A stretch of DNA of 64,000 bases, from contig NZ_QJRC01000070.1 of assembly GCF_013393325.1 (NCBI RefSeq), positions 62,001 through 126,000 on the forward strand, given 5' to 3'. The position numbers and the translations under genes are program-made. This document shows, piece after piece, positions 45,517-57,431 of the stretch. The notes under the pieces are model-generated. The model saw only the letters and a list, made by a program, of their open reading frames with translations, ran no database searches and was not told where the DNA came from. Numbering within the stretch: position 1 is the first letter of the stretch; each line of letters opens with the position of its first letter. The stretch is from Pseudomonas hunanensis. Its GTDB lineage: Bacteria > Pseudomonadota > Gammaproteobacteria > Pseudomonadales > Pseudomonadaceae.

Positions 45517-46781
45517 TGCCCACCCTCGGCGACCAGTTGCGGGCGTGCCAACCACTCGCGGCCCTTGAGCATGCCTTGCCAGTACAACGGTGGTAGCGCC
45601 TGGGCCTTGAGCAACCAGGCCAGGCGAGTCGGCTTGCGCCCATCCAGCAACCAGCTTGGAAAGCTCGGTGCCAGCTTGCCGCCATAGGTGAATTCGGCCA
45701 GAACGATCTTGCCGCGCTCGACGGTAAGTGGACACGAGCCGTAGCCGTCGTACTGGGCCAGGCTCGGCAATCGACCCAATGCTACCAGCACATTGTTGGC
45801 CACCACGGGTGCTTGCTTGCGGGCAGCCGCAGCGGTTTTGGCGTTGCTGGTGTTGGCCACGTCTCCAAGGGCGTGCACATTGGTGTACTTGCGATGGCGC
45901 AGGGTATGCGGGTCGACATCGACCCAGCCGGTGCTATCGGCCAAAGGGCTTTCGCGAATGAAGTCTGGCGCCACCTGTGGTGGAACCACATGGAGCATGT
46001 CGAAGCTTTCGATGCGGGTTTCGCTGCTGCCATCGGCCAGGGTACGCACGAAGGTAGCACGCTTGTTCGGGCCGTCCACGGCGACCAGACGGTGCGAAAA
46101 ATTAAGGTCGACGGCGTACTTTTCGATGTACTTCATCAGCGCGGGCACATAGTCCGCTACGCCGAACAACACAGCCCCCGCATTGAAGAAGCTGGCTTTC
46201 ACTGCGCCCAGATAGCCATGGCGTAGCCAGTGGTCGCAAGACAGGTACAGCGCCTTCTGCGGTGCTCCGGCGCACTTGATCGGCATGGGCGGCTGGCTGA
46301 ACACGGCATGGCCTTGCTTGAGCTTCTGCACCAGCTCCCAGGTATAGGGCGCCAGGTCGTAACGATAGTTGGAGGTGACGCCGTTACGGCCCAGGGTCTC
46401 GCTGAGCCCATCGATGGCCGCCCAGTCCAGCTTCAGGCCGGGGCAAACTATCAGCTGTTCGTAACTGATGGAGCGGCCACCTTCGAGCATGACTAACTGG
46501 CTCAACGGATCGAAACCCTCTACCCGCGCCTTGACCCAGCGCACACCACGCGGAATGGTCGAGGCCATGGTGCGGGCGGTGCTCGGTGCCTTGAACACAC
46601 CGGCACCGACCATGGTCCAGCCGGGCTGGTAGTAATGCACCTCGGCAGGGTCGATCAAAGCCACATCCAACGACGGATCGCGGCTGATCAGGCTGGAGGC
46701 GGTGGCGATACCGGCGGCACCGGCACCGACGATGACCACCTTGTGGTGGTTGGTATTGGCAGGGGACAACAAGGCAGGCAT
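45513..46781 (-). CDS. sqr: sulfide:quinone oxidoreductase
   Basis: Oxidises sulfide to sulfane sulfur (persulfide), passing electrons to quinone at the membrane. The 422-residue flavoprotein has the FAD loop VVIVGAGAAGIATASSL, a catalytic-region cysteine in LIVCPGLKLDW, PIKCAGAPQKALYLSCDHW with two more cysteines, and VHALGDVANTSNAKTAAAAR near the second FAD site, as in type II-like SQRs. The ATG at 46781 follows AGGA. It follows pdo by 40 bp, in the pdo-sqr-tauE operon. Confidence 0.92.
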   Translation of the reverse strand: MPALLSPANTNHHKVVIVGAGAAGIATASSLISRDPSLDVALIDPAEVHYYQPGWTMVGAGVFKAPSTARTMASTIPRGVRWVKARVEGFDPLSQLVMLEGGRSISYEQLIVCPGLKLDWAAIDGLSETLGRNGVTSNYRYDLAPYTWELVQKLKQGHAVFSQPPMPIKCAGAPQKALYLSCDHWLRHGYLGAVKASFFNAGAVLFGVADYVPALMKYIEKYAVDLNFSHRLVAVDGPNKRATFVRTLADGSSETRIESFDMLHVVPPQVAPDFIRESPLADSTGWVDVDPHTLRHRKYTNVHALGDVANTSNAKTAAAARKQAPVVANNVLVALGRLPSLAQYDGYGSCPLTVERGKIVLAEFTYGGKLAPSFPSWLLDGRKPTRLAWLLKAQALPPLYWQGMLKGREWLARPQLVAEGGQ

Positions 46782-46821
46782 GTCGGTAAATCCTGAAAAT
46801 CTGGTTATGGGGGCAGGGCGG

Positions 46822-47706
46822 TTACAGCTTGTTCAGCGGGATCTTCAAATAGCTCACGCCGTTTGCTTCCGGCGCGGGGAGCTGGCCGCTGCGCATGTTC
46901 ACCTGCACCGAGGGCAGGATAAGCACCGGCATGTCGAGGGTCTTGTCGCGGGCTTCGCGCATGGCAACGAAGCTGTCCTCATCGATACCCTGGTGGATGT
47001 GGATGTTGTGGGCGCGCTGCTCTGCCACGGTGGTGACGTACTGCATGTCGCGGCCACCTGGCAGGTAGTCGTGGCACATGAACAGCCGGGTCTGGTCGGG
47101 GAACGCCAGCAGGCGACGAATCGAGCGGTACAAAGTACGGGCGTCGGCGCCTGGGAAATCACAACGGGCTGTGCCGTAGTCGGGCATGAACAAGGTGTCG
47201 CCGACGAACACTGCGATCTCGCCGGCGTCCTCGATCATGAAGCTCATGCATGCAGGCGTATGCCCCGGCGTATGCAGCGCACGGGCATGCAGGTTGCCAA
47301 TGCGGAAACCTTCCTCGTCTTCAAGCAGCACATCGAACTGGCTGCCGTCACGGGCGAAGGCAGGCTCGGCATTGAACAAGGCACCGAACACCTTCTGCAC
47401 TTGGGTGATGTGCGCGCCGATAGCGGTATGGCCGCCGAGCTTTTCCTTGAGGTAGGCAGCCGCTGAAAGATGATCGGCGTGTACATGGGTTTCCAGCACC
47501 CAACGCACGCTGGCGTTCAGCTCGCTCACGCGCTCGATCAGGCGATCCGCCGATGCGCTGCAGGTGCGCCCGGACTTGGGGTCATAATCCAGCACGCTGT
47601 CGATCAAGGCGCATTGCCGGGTTTCACGGTCCATGACCAAGTAGCTGATGGTCGAGGTCGCCTCGTCGAAAAAGGCGTCCACGTGAAGGTTGTTACCGAT
47701 GATCAT
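46822..47706 (-). CDS. pdo: MBL-fold persulfide dioxygenase (ETHE1/Blh type)
   Basis: Oxidises glutathione persulfide made by SQR to sulfite. The 294-residue metallo-beta-lactamase-fold protein has the metal motif THVHADH (His74, His76, Asp78, His79), a further ligand in ALHTPGHTPACM, and VFVGDTLFMPDYGTAR, as in ETHE1 and Blh proteins. The ATG at 47706 follows GGAGAACG. A -24/-12 promoter lies about 60 bp upstream; FisR-like activation is expected. It is the first gene of the pdo-sqr-tauE operon. Confidence 0.92.
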   Translation of the reverse strand: MIIGNNLHVDAFFDEATSTISYLVMDRETRQCALIDSVLDYDPKSGRTCSASADRLIERVSELNASVRWVLETHVHADHLSAAAYLKEKLGGHTAIGAHITQVQKVFGALFNAEPAFARDGSQFDVLLEDEEGFRIGNLHARALHTPGHTPACMSFMIEDAGEIAVFVGDTLFMPDYGTARCDFPGADARTLYRSIRRLLAFPDQTRLFMCHDYLPGGRDMQYVTTVAEQRAHNIHIHQGIDEDSFVAMREARDKTLDMPVLILPSVQVNMRSGQLPAPEANGVSYLKIPLNKL

Positions 47707-47764
47707 CACGTTCTCCAATTTATCCGCCCCGCCTTGTACAGGCGTAGGCAGTGACAGGAGGTTT

Positions 47765-47780
47765 ATCAAGATGCATGCCA
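47765..47780 (-). promoter_or_regulatory. sigma54 (-24/-12) promoter of pdo-sqr-tauE
   Basis: Read on the minus strand: TGGCAT-GCATC-TTGAT, which matches the sigma54 consensus TGGCAC-N5-TTGCA with conserved GG and TTG at the right spacing. It lies 59 bp before the pdo ATG and next to a divergent sigma54-type activator gene. Confidence 0.78.
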
Positions 47781-47818
47781 GGCTTTTTGCTGCGCATGGG
47801 CCAATGAAACGGGCCGGT

Positions 47819-47891
47819 TGCTGACAGCTGTTGGCATGACTGGCAGTGAAGGTGGCAGTCGACTGTCAGCCAATGGCAGTGTTTGGCAGTC
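47819..47891. promoter_or_regulatory. candidate upstream activator sites for the FisR-like regulator
   Basis: Between the pdo promoter and the fisR start lie two imperfect palindromes, GCTGACAGCTGTTGGC (47820-47835) and TGGCAGTCGACTGTCA (47853-47868), plus further TGGCAGT half-sites near 47841, 47874 and 47884. The repeated (T)GGCAGT/ACTGTCA units, 40-110 bp upstream of a sigma54 promoter, are what an enhancer-binding protein needs. Confidence 0.7.
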
Positions 47892-47928
47892 CTTGTTACC
47901 CTGCATCGGTCATCCAAACGGTGCCGTC

Positions 47929-49221
47929 ATGCCTGAAGCCCATCCCCTCATCCTAGCTCTGGTTTCCTACCTTGAGCACGATGCCCTGCCGACCATCGTG
48001 CTGGACACCGACTACAACATCCTCGCCGCCAATGCGGCCTATCGTCGCCAGTTCGGCCGGCATGATCAGGCGCCGTTGGGCGAGAAGTGCCACAAGGTCT
48101 CGCATCACTATGCCGTACCGTGCGACCAGGCTGGCGAGCATTGCCCGATGCGCAAGGCGTGGGACAGCAAGGTACCGGAGCGGGTGTTGCACATTCATCA
48201 CACACCACGCGGCCCCGAGCACGTCGACGTCGAGTTGCGGCCAATCCTGGATGAACAGGGCAGGGTGGTGGCCTTTGTCGAACGCCTGACCACCATCACC
48301 CTCGCCTCGGCACAGCCCCAGGAGCAAGGTTTGGTCGGCCGCGCGCCAACCTTCAAGGCCGCCTTGGCCAGCCTGCAACGTGCGGCACCCGCGCAGATTC
48401 CGGTATTGCTGCAGGGTGAGTCGGGCACCGGCAAGGAACTGTTCGCGCGCGCGCTACACATGGGCAGCCCACGGGCCAACGGGCCGCTGGTGGTGGTCGA
48501 CTGCACTGGTTTGACCGAATCCTTGTTCGAAAGTGAGCTGTTCGGTTACGAGAAAGGTGCGTTCACCGGTGCCCACCAACGCAAGATCGGCCTGGCAGAG
48601 GCGGCCCATGGCGGCACCTTGTTTCTCGACGAAATCGGTGAAGTACCCCTGGCGATGCAGGTGAAGCTGCTGCGCCTGATCGAGTCTGGCAGCTTCCGCC
48701 CGGTTGGCAGCTTGCGCACGGTGCATTCAGATTTCCGACTGGTATCGGCCACCCACAAGCCGCTCAAGCAAATGGTCGCGGATGGCACCTTCCGTGAAGA
48801 CCTGTATTACCGTATCAGCGGCTTCCCGATTCGCCTGCCTGCGCTGCGCGAGCGGGTGGAAGATCTACCACTGCTTGCGCAGAGCCTGCTGCAGCGCATG
48901 GCTGGCAAGCCAACGCCCAGGCTGAGTGACGATGCCTTGCAGCAACTTGGGCTGCATCCGTTTCCGGGCAATATCCGAGAGCTGCGCAACATACTGGAAA
49001 GGGCGCGGCTGTTTGCCGATGACGGGCTGATCAGGCCTGAGCACTTTCCGGCAGATATCGGGCCGGCGGGGGCGATCACAACGGGTAGCCGTCGCAATGA
49101 TTTGGGGGCGTTGGCGCAGGCGTTGGAGCAGTTCAAGGGTTCGCGTAGCGAACTGGCCAGCCATCTTGGTATGAGTGAACGCACGCTGTATCGCCGACTG
49201 AAGGCGCTCGGCTTGAACTGA
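47929..49221 (+). CDS. fisR: FisR-like sigma54-dependent regulator sensing sulfane sulfur
   Basis: A 430-residue enhancer-binding protein: an N-terminal PAS-like sensor (residues 1-130), an AAA+ domain with Walker A GESGTGKE, sigma54-contact GAFTGA and FLDEIGEVP (about 155-370), and a C-terminal Fis-type helix-turn-helix ([20 protein letters not shown]). The sensor has Cys54, Cys65 and Cys72, matching the three cysteines I recall as sulfane-sulfur sensors in FisR of Cupriavidus. It is divergent from pdo-sqr-tauE, supporting activation of that operon when persulfide builds up. ATG at 47929. Confidence 0.9.
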   Translation: MPEAHPLILALVSYLEHDALPTIVLDTDYNILAANAAYRRQFGRHDQAPLGEKCHKVSHHYAVPCDQAGEHCPMRKAWDSKVPERVLHIHHTPRGPEHVDVELRPILDEQGRVVAFVERLTTITLASAQPQEQGLVGRAPTFKAALASLQRAAPAQIPVLLQGESGTGKELFARALHMGSPRANGPLVVVDCTGLTESLFESELFGYEKGAFTGAHQRKIGLAEAAHGGTLFLDEIGEVPLAMQVKLLRLIESGSFRPVGSLRTVHSDFRLVSATHKPLKQMVADGTFREDLYYRISGFPIRLPALRERVEDLPLLAQSLLQRMAGKPTPRLSDDALQQLGLHPFPGNIRELRNILERARLFADDGLIRPEHFPADIGPAGAITTGSRRNDLGALAQALEQFKGSRSELASHLGMSERTLYRRLKALGLN

Positions 49222-49350
49222 GGGGACGACTGACTTTACCGGACCTTTACCTGCGTCCTGACATTAAACCGGCAAAATCGTGGTCTGATCAGTTAACCGA
49301 ATCTGGCAGTCAGTGCTGGCCAGGCGATAACAGGCAGAGGACCGCATCAA

Positions 49351-49758
49351 ATGAAAAAAACCCTAACCGTGATCTGCGCCGCGCTCATGCTCAGCGCACC
49401 ACTGGCCAGCTTCGCGCAGCCAGGCCCACCCGACCGGCATGATGGCGGCCCATCGCACCAGGGCAATCCGCCACATGGTCAGCCGCAGCAACAGGGTCGC
49501 CATGACAATGGCCGGGGTCCTGCTTACCGTGATCCGAACTTCCGCCCACAACAAGGCATGCCGGTGCCTCATCAGCAATGGCAGCGTGGTCACGCAGTCG
49601 ATCCACATTACCGGGGTGACCGTTACTGGGTGACCGACTGGAAAGCGCGCCACCTGTATGCGCCGCCACGTGATCATCGTTGGTTGTATGTGAATGGCGA
49701 CTATGTGCTGGTGGCGATTGCCAGCGGTGTGATCGTGAATATTCTCAGCGGTTACTGA
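49351..49758 (+). CDS. RcnB-family periplasmic protein
   Basis: A 135-residue protein with a signal peptide (residues 1-22, ending SFA), a low-complexity His/Pro/Gln/Gly region (about 24-75), and a C-terminal RcnB domain (YRGDRYWVTDWKARHLYAPP, WLYVNGDYVLVAIASGVI). E. coli RcnB tunes nickel/cobalt efflux; many RcnB-domain proteins are uncharacterised. ATG at 49351 has a GGCAGAGGAC leader. It is between the fisR gene and the gyrB terminator, with 129 bp of upstream non-coding sequence. Confidence 0.87.
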   Translation: MKKTLTVICAALMLSAPLASFAQPGPPDRHDGGPSHQGNPPHGQPQQQGRHDNGRGPAYRDPNFRPQQGMPVPHQQWQRGHAVDPHYRGDRYWVTDWKARHLYAPPRDHRWLYVNGDYVLVAIASGVIVNILSGY

Positions 49759-49770
49759 TAAATCGCAGGC

Positions 49771-49802
49771 ACTAAAAAGCCCGCATCAGCGGGCTTTTTA
49801 GT
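49771..49802. terminator. bidirectional terminator between rcnB-like gene and gyrB
   Basis: ACTAAAAAGCCCGC-ATCA-GCGGGCTTTTTAGT is a long perfect stem with A run before and T run after, so it can end transcripts from both sides. It sits between convergent stops at 49758 and 49823. Confidence 0.93.
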
Positions 49803-49822
49803 GTCTGGCGAATTACACCTGA

Positions 49823-53351
<3,529 letters not shown>

Positions 53352-53366
53352 TTCGCCTGCTACAGG

Positions 53367-54470
53367 TTACAGGCGCATCGGCATGACAACGTAGGAAGAA
53401 TCGTCATTGCCAGCTTCCTGCAGCAGTACACTGCTGTTGGAATCGGACAGGATCAGACGAACTTGCTCGGTAGTCATCACGCCCAGCACGTCCAGCAGGT
53501 AGCTGACGTTGAAGCCAATTTCCAGCGAACTGCCTTCGTAGTCCACGCTGATTTCTTCTTCAGCTTCTTCCTGCTCGGGGTTGTTCGCCTGGATCTTCAG
53601 TTGGCCAGCCGCCAGTTGCAGGCGAATACCGCGGTACTTTTCATTGGAAAGAATCGCCGTACGGCTGAAGGCTTCACGCAGTGCCTGACGATCGCCGACC
53701 ACCAGCTTGTCGCCGCCTTTTGGCAGGACGCGCTCGTAGTCCGGGAACTTGCCGTCCACCAGCTTGGAGGTAAAGGTGAACTCGCCAGTTGTGGCGCGTA
53801 TGTGGTGCTGGCCCAGGACGATGCTGACCATGCCTTCCGGGTCAGTCAGCAGGCGCGCCAACTCCAAGATACCTTTACGTGGCACGATGACCTGATGGCG
53901 ATCATCCTGCTCGATCGGCGCAGTCATGGAGCAGAGCGCCAGACGGTGACCATCGGTGGATACCGCACGCAGGGTGTTGCGGGAAACCTCAAGCAGCATG
54001 CCGTTGAGGTAATAACGAACATCCTGCTGGGCCATGGCGAAGCTGGTGCGCTCGATCAGGCGGCGCAGCTTGCTCTGCTCAAGGTTGCAGGTCAGCGAGC
54101 CCGGGCCTTCTTCCACGGTCGGGAAGTCATTGGCTGGCAGGGTCGACAGCGTAAAGCGGCTGCGGCCGGCCTTGACCAACAATTTCTGCTCATCGACCTT
54201 GATATCGATCAGGGCGTCGTTCGGCAGGCTTTTGCAGATGTCCATCAGCTTACGCGCCGGGACAGTGATTTCGCCAGGCTCGGCCGGCTCTTCCAGTTGC
54301 ACCCGGCCTACCAGCTCGACTTCCAGGTCGGTACCGGTCAACGACAGTTGCTGGCCTTGCACGACCAGCAATACGTTGGACAGGACCGGCAAGGTCTGAC
54401 GGCGCTCGACGACACCGGCGACCAGTTGCAGGGGTTTCAACAGGGCTTCGCGTTGAATGGTGAAATGCAT
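53367..54470 (-). CDS. dnaN: DNA polymerase III beta sliding clamp
   Basis: Ring-shaped processivity clamp. The 367-residue protein has three similar domains, starts MHFTIQREALLKPLQLVAGV, and ends SYVVMPMRL, the terminal motif found in beta clamps. The ATG at 54470 follows AAGGGA. The gap to dnaA is 40 bp; it may have its own promoter within dnaA, as in other bacteria. Confidence 0.98.
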   Translation of the reverse strand: MHFTIQREALLKPLQLVAGVVERRQTLPVLSNVLLVVQGQQLSLTGTDLEVELVGRVQLEEPAEPGEITVPARKLMDICKSLPNDALIDIKVDEQKLLVKAGRSRFTLSTLPANDFPTVEEGPGSLTCNLEQSKLRRLIERTSFAMAQQDVRYYLNGMLLEVSRNTLRAVSTDGHRLALCSMTAPIEQDDRHQVIVPRKGILELARLLTDPEGMVSIVLGQHHIRATTGEFTFTSKLVDGKFPDYERVLPKGGDKLVVGDRQALREAFSRTAILSNEKYRGIRLQLAAGQLKIQANNPEQEEAEEEISVDYEGSSLEIGFNVSYLLDVLGVMTTEQVRLILSDSNSSVLLQEAGNDDSSYVVMPMRL

Positions 54471-54510
54471 GGTCTAGTCCCTTGCCTTCAATTAGCTGCG
54501 CAGACGGCCA

Positions 54511-56043
54511 TCAGGTCGTCAGCGTCCGCAGCAGGTTCTTGTAGTCCTCGCGGATGTCCGCGTCGGATTCCTTCAGTTCGTTGATCTTGCGGCAGGCGTG
54601 CAGCACGGTCGTATGGTCGCGGCCACCAAACATGTCGCCGATTTCCGGCAGGCTGTGGTTGGTCAGCTCCTTGGAGAGGGCCATGGCCACCTGACGTGGC
54701 CGTGCGACAGAACGCGAACGCCGCTTGGACAGCAGATCGGAGATCTTGATCTTGTAGTACTCGGCGACGGTTCGCTGAATATTATCCACACTGACCAATT
54801 TATCCTGCAGCGCCAGCAGGTCCTTCAGCGATTCACGGATCAGCTCGATGGTGATATCGCGGCCCATGAAGTGCGAATGGGCAATCACCCGCTTCAGTGC
54901 GCCTTCCAGCTCCCGTACGTTGGAGCGAATGCGCTGGGCAATGAAGAACGCGGCATCATGCGGCAGCTCGACCTTGGCCTGGTCGGCCTTTTTCATCAGG
55001 ATTGCCACGCGGGTTTCCAGCTCCGGTGGCTCGACAGCCACCGTCAGGCCCCAACCAAAGCGCGACTTCAGCCGCTCTTCCAGGCCTTCGATCTCTTTGG
55101 GGTAGCGGTCAGAGGTAAGGATCACCTGCTGGCCACCCTCAAGCAGAGCGTTGAAGGTGTGGAAAAACTCTTCCTGCGAGCGCTCTTTGCGGGCGAAGAA
55201 CTGGATATCGTCGATCAGCAACGCATCCACCGAACGGTAGAAACGCTTGAATTCGTTGATGGCATTGAGCTGCAGCGCTTTGACCATGTCCGCGACGAAG
55301 CGCTCCGAATGCAGGTAGACCACCTTGGCATTCGGGTTTTTCTTGAGCAGGTGGTTACCCACAGCATGCATAAGGTGGGTTTTACCCAGGCCCACGCCGC
55401 CATAAAGGAACAGCGGGTTGTAGCCATGCTTGGGGTTGTCCGCCACCTGCCAGGCAGCCGCGCGCGCCAGCTGGTTCGACTTACCTTCAACGAAAGTGTC
55501 GAAGGTAAAGGTACGGTTCAGGTAACTGGTGTGCTTGAGCGCGCCTTCAACCTGCACGGTGCGCTGTTCGGCGCGGCCACTACTGGCAGGTGCCGAAGCG
55601 GGCTCGGCCATGGCATCGAAGCTGTCACGTGAAGACGGCTCGGCCAGTTCGTCGACCAGCACCGGCTCGGCTGCGGCCACAGCAATTGGCTCGACCGCTG
55701 CTGGTGTCGGGGCAGCTTTGTGTGCCTGGGTCTGCGCCAGCGAGGCCGCCACGGCGGCGCTGACCGGCGCGTTAGGCGCAGCCCGGGGAGCCGAGCTGCG
55801 GCGGCTACCTATTAATAAGGAAAGGGCAGGTGCAATGCCGCTGCCGTTTTCGCCCAACAGCTCGAGCAAGCGCCCCAGGTATTTTTCATTGACCCAATCG
55901 AGAACGAAACGGTTAGGCGCATAGACGCGCAACTCGTCGCCTTCGGCTTCGACCTGTAGCGGACGGATCCAGGTGTTGAATTGCTGGGCAGGCAGTTCAT
56001 CGCGCAGAAGCTCCACGCACTGCTGCCAAAGTTCCACTGACAC
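54511..56043 (-). CDS. dnaA: chromosomal replication initiator DnaA
   Basis: Binds DnaA boxes at oriC and melts the origin. The 510-residue protein has domain I (residues 1-90, [20 protein letters not shown]), a long alanine/proline-rich linker (about 90-175), AAA+ domain III (Walker [16 protein letters not shown] near 215, [11 protein letters not shown]), and domain IV with the DnaA signature [20 protein letters not shown] then [16 protein letters not shown]. The ATG at 56043 is preceded by AGGGGAT. An exact DnaA box (54782-54790) lies in its coding sequence. It points away from oriC. Confidence 0.98.
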   Translation of the reverse strand: MSVELWQQCVELLRDELPAQQFNTWIRPLQVEAEGDELRVYAPNRFVLDWVNEKYLGRLLELLGENGSGIAPALSLLIGSRRSSAPRAAPNAPVSAAVAASLAQTQAHKAAPTPAAVEPIAVAAAEPVLVDELAEPSSRDSFDAMAEPASAPASSGRAEQRTVQVEGALKHTSYLNRTFTFDTFVEGKSNQLARAAAWQVADNPKHGYNPLFLYGGVGLGKTHLMHAVGNHLLKKNPNAKVVYLHSERFVADMVKALQLNAINEFKRFYRSVDALLIDDIQFFARKERSQEEFFHTFNALLEGGQQVILTSDRYPKEIEGLEERLKSRFGWGLTVAVEPPELETRVAILMKKADQAKVELPHDAAFFIAQRIRSNVRELEGALKRVIAHSHFMGRDITIELIRESLKDLLALQDKLVSVDNIQRTVAEYYKIKISDLLSKRRSRSVARPRQVAMALSKELTNHSLPEIGDMFGGRDHTTVLHACRKINELKESDADIREDYKNLLRTLTT

Positions 56044-56112
56044 GGATATCCCCTGAGTTTGAAAGCCGGATGAGGCAAAAACAAACCGCCATTGTACCGG
56101 TCGAGCGTCCAG

Positions 56113-56460
56113 TTATCCACATGTGGACACGTTAGGATCCAAGACAAAACAGCCATTTATCGACCAAAACGTCATTCTGGCACTGTGCATAAGCCCTGTG
56201 GATAAGCAGCCATGAGGGCTATGCACAACCCTGGGTGCCTGCCTGTTGATAAATCACCTGTGGATAATCACCATTTTAATCCACAGCTTTCGATCACGAT
56301 GAAAACAAGCGCAGCACCGGTTGAGAACAAGGTTTCAAAACTCTGTACATACCGGTTTTCAAGGCCTGTATAAGGTTATCCACAGAAGGTTATCCACTTA
56401 AGATTTATAAGTTCTTCAGAAAAGCTTTTTATATGTCTCTTCTTTTTTTTCATGTTGTCC
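56113..56460. other. oriC: chromosomal replication origin oriC
   Basis: Between dnaA and rpmH: exact DnaA boxes at 56113-56121 (+), 56197-56205 (-), 56259-56267 (-) and 56376-56384 (+); one-mismatch boxes at 56184-56192 (tgtgcataa), 56244-56252 (tgttgataa) and 56390-56398 (ttatccact). An AT-rich segment follows at 56399-56460 (agatttataagttcttcag and a T-rich run), a probable DNA-unwinding element. The position between dnaA and rpmH matches known Pseudomonas origins. Confidence 0.93.
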
Positions 56461-56549
56461 CCGATTCGTGTGTCCGATCAAGGACGCCCTGGGGATGATC
56501 GAACAGGCACCGTCCATCACACGCTCTATATGGAATGACTGGTTGGAAA

Positions 56550-56578
56550 TTGACCTATGGGCTTGCTTTCTCTAGAAT
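56550..56578 (+). promoter_or_regulatory. sigma70 promoter of rpmH
   Basis: TTGACC (56550-56555) and TAGAAT (56573-56578) separated by exactly 17 bp; the start codon of rpmH is 60 bp downstream of the -10 box. This is the best sigma70 promoter I saw in the window and suits a ribosomal protein gene. Confidence 0.87.
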
Positions 56579-56638
56579 CGCCGGTCTCTTAAAAAGGGGG
56601 CCATCCCGGCCCGTCGTCGACAAACCAGGTAACACGCC

Positions 56639-56773
56639 ATGAAACGTACTTTCCAACCAAGCACCATCAAGCGCGCCCGCACCCACGGTTTCCGTGCCCG
56701 TATGGCTACCAAGAACGGCCGTGCTGTTCTGTCGCGTCGTCGTGCCAAAGGCCGTAAGCGTCTGGCCATTTGA
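56639..56773 (+). CDS. rpmH: 50S ribosomal protein L34
   Basis: A 44-residue, very basic ribosomal protein of the large subunit: starts [20 protein letters not shown] and ends [12 protein letters not shown]. The ATG at 56639 follows AGGTAAC. It is first in the rpmH-rnpA-yidD-yidC-mnmE series that reads away from oriC, and is separated from rnpA by 13 bp. Confidence 0.98.
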   Translation: MKRTFQPSTIKRARTHGFRARMATKNGRAVLSRRRAKGRKRLAI

Positions 56774-56786
56774 TTTTTCGGCACAG

Positions 56787-57191
56787 GTGGTGAGTCAGGA
56801 CTTCAGTCGGGAAAAGCGACTGCTTACACCCCGGCATTTCAAAGCGGTCTTCGACTCCCCAACCGGCAAGGTTCCAGGGAAAAACCTGCTGATCCTTGCT
56901 CGCGAGAACGGCCTCGATCATCCACGCCTAGGCCTGGTAATCGGCAAGAAGAGCGTCAAGCTCGCCGTTCAACGCAACCGCCTCAAGCGCTTGATGCGCG
57001 ATTCCTTTCGTCTGAACCAGCAATCGCTTGCCGGCCTGGACATCGTGATCGTCGCGCGCAAGGGATTGGGTGAGATTGAAAACCCGGAATTGCACCAACA
57101 CTTTGGCAAGCTCTGGAAACGCCTGGCGCGCAGCCGGCCAACACCAGCAGCCACCGCCAATTCCGCAGGGGTAGACAGCCAAGATGCGTAA
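56787..57191 (+). CDS. rnpA: ribonuclease P protein component
   Basis: Protein cofactor of RNase P, which trims the 5' ends of precursor tRNAs. The 134-residue basic protein has the RNP motif [13 protein letters not shown] around residue 60 and the [17 protein letters not shown] segment. GTG at 56787 gives a protein beginning [13 protein letters not shown], which matches the P. putida length; the next GTG, three bases later, is also possible. The long frame upstream overlaps rpmH in another frame and is not used. The stop overlaps yidD by eight bases. Confidence 0.96.
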   Translation: MVSQDFSREKRLLTPRHFKAVFDSPTGKVPGKNLLILARENGLDHPRLGLVIGKKSVKLAVQRNRLKRLMRDSFRLNQQSLAGLDIVIVARKGLGEIENPELHQHFGKLWKRLARSRPTPAATANSAGVDSQDA

Positions 57192-57429
57192 ACTGGCACT
57201 CGTTCCGATCCAGTTTTACCGTTACGCCATTAGTCCACTGATGGCCAATCACTGTCGTTTTTTCCCCAGTTGCTCCTGTTACGCATATGAAGCCATTGAA
57301 AACCATGGCCTCTGGCGTGGTGGGTGGCTGGCCGTTCGTCGCCTGGGGCGTTGTCATCCGTGGAATGACGGCGGTTTCGACCCCGTTCCACCCGCTCCTT
57401 CCTCCCGAACTTCTTCGATAGCCGAGTAA
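57184..57429 (+). CDS. yidD: membrane protein insertion efficiency factor
   Basis: An 81-residue small basic protein with the YidD signature [28 protein letters not shown] and RLGRCHPW, including three conserved cysteines. It aids membrane-protein insertion together with YidC. ATG at 57184 overlaps the rnpA end by eight bases; yidC begins two bases after its stop. The order rnpA-yidD-yidC is conserved in gammaproteobacteria. Confidence 0.96.
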   Translation: MRKLALVPIQFYRYAISPLMANHCRFFPSCSCYAYEAIENHGLWRGGWLAVRRLGRCHPWNDGGFDPVPPAPSSRTSSIAE

Positions 57430-57431
57430 TC

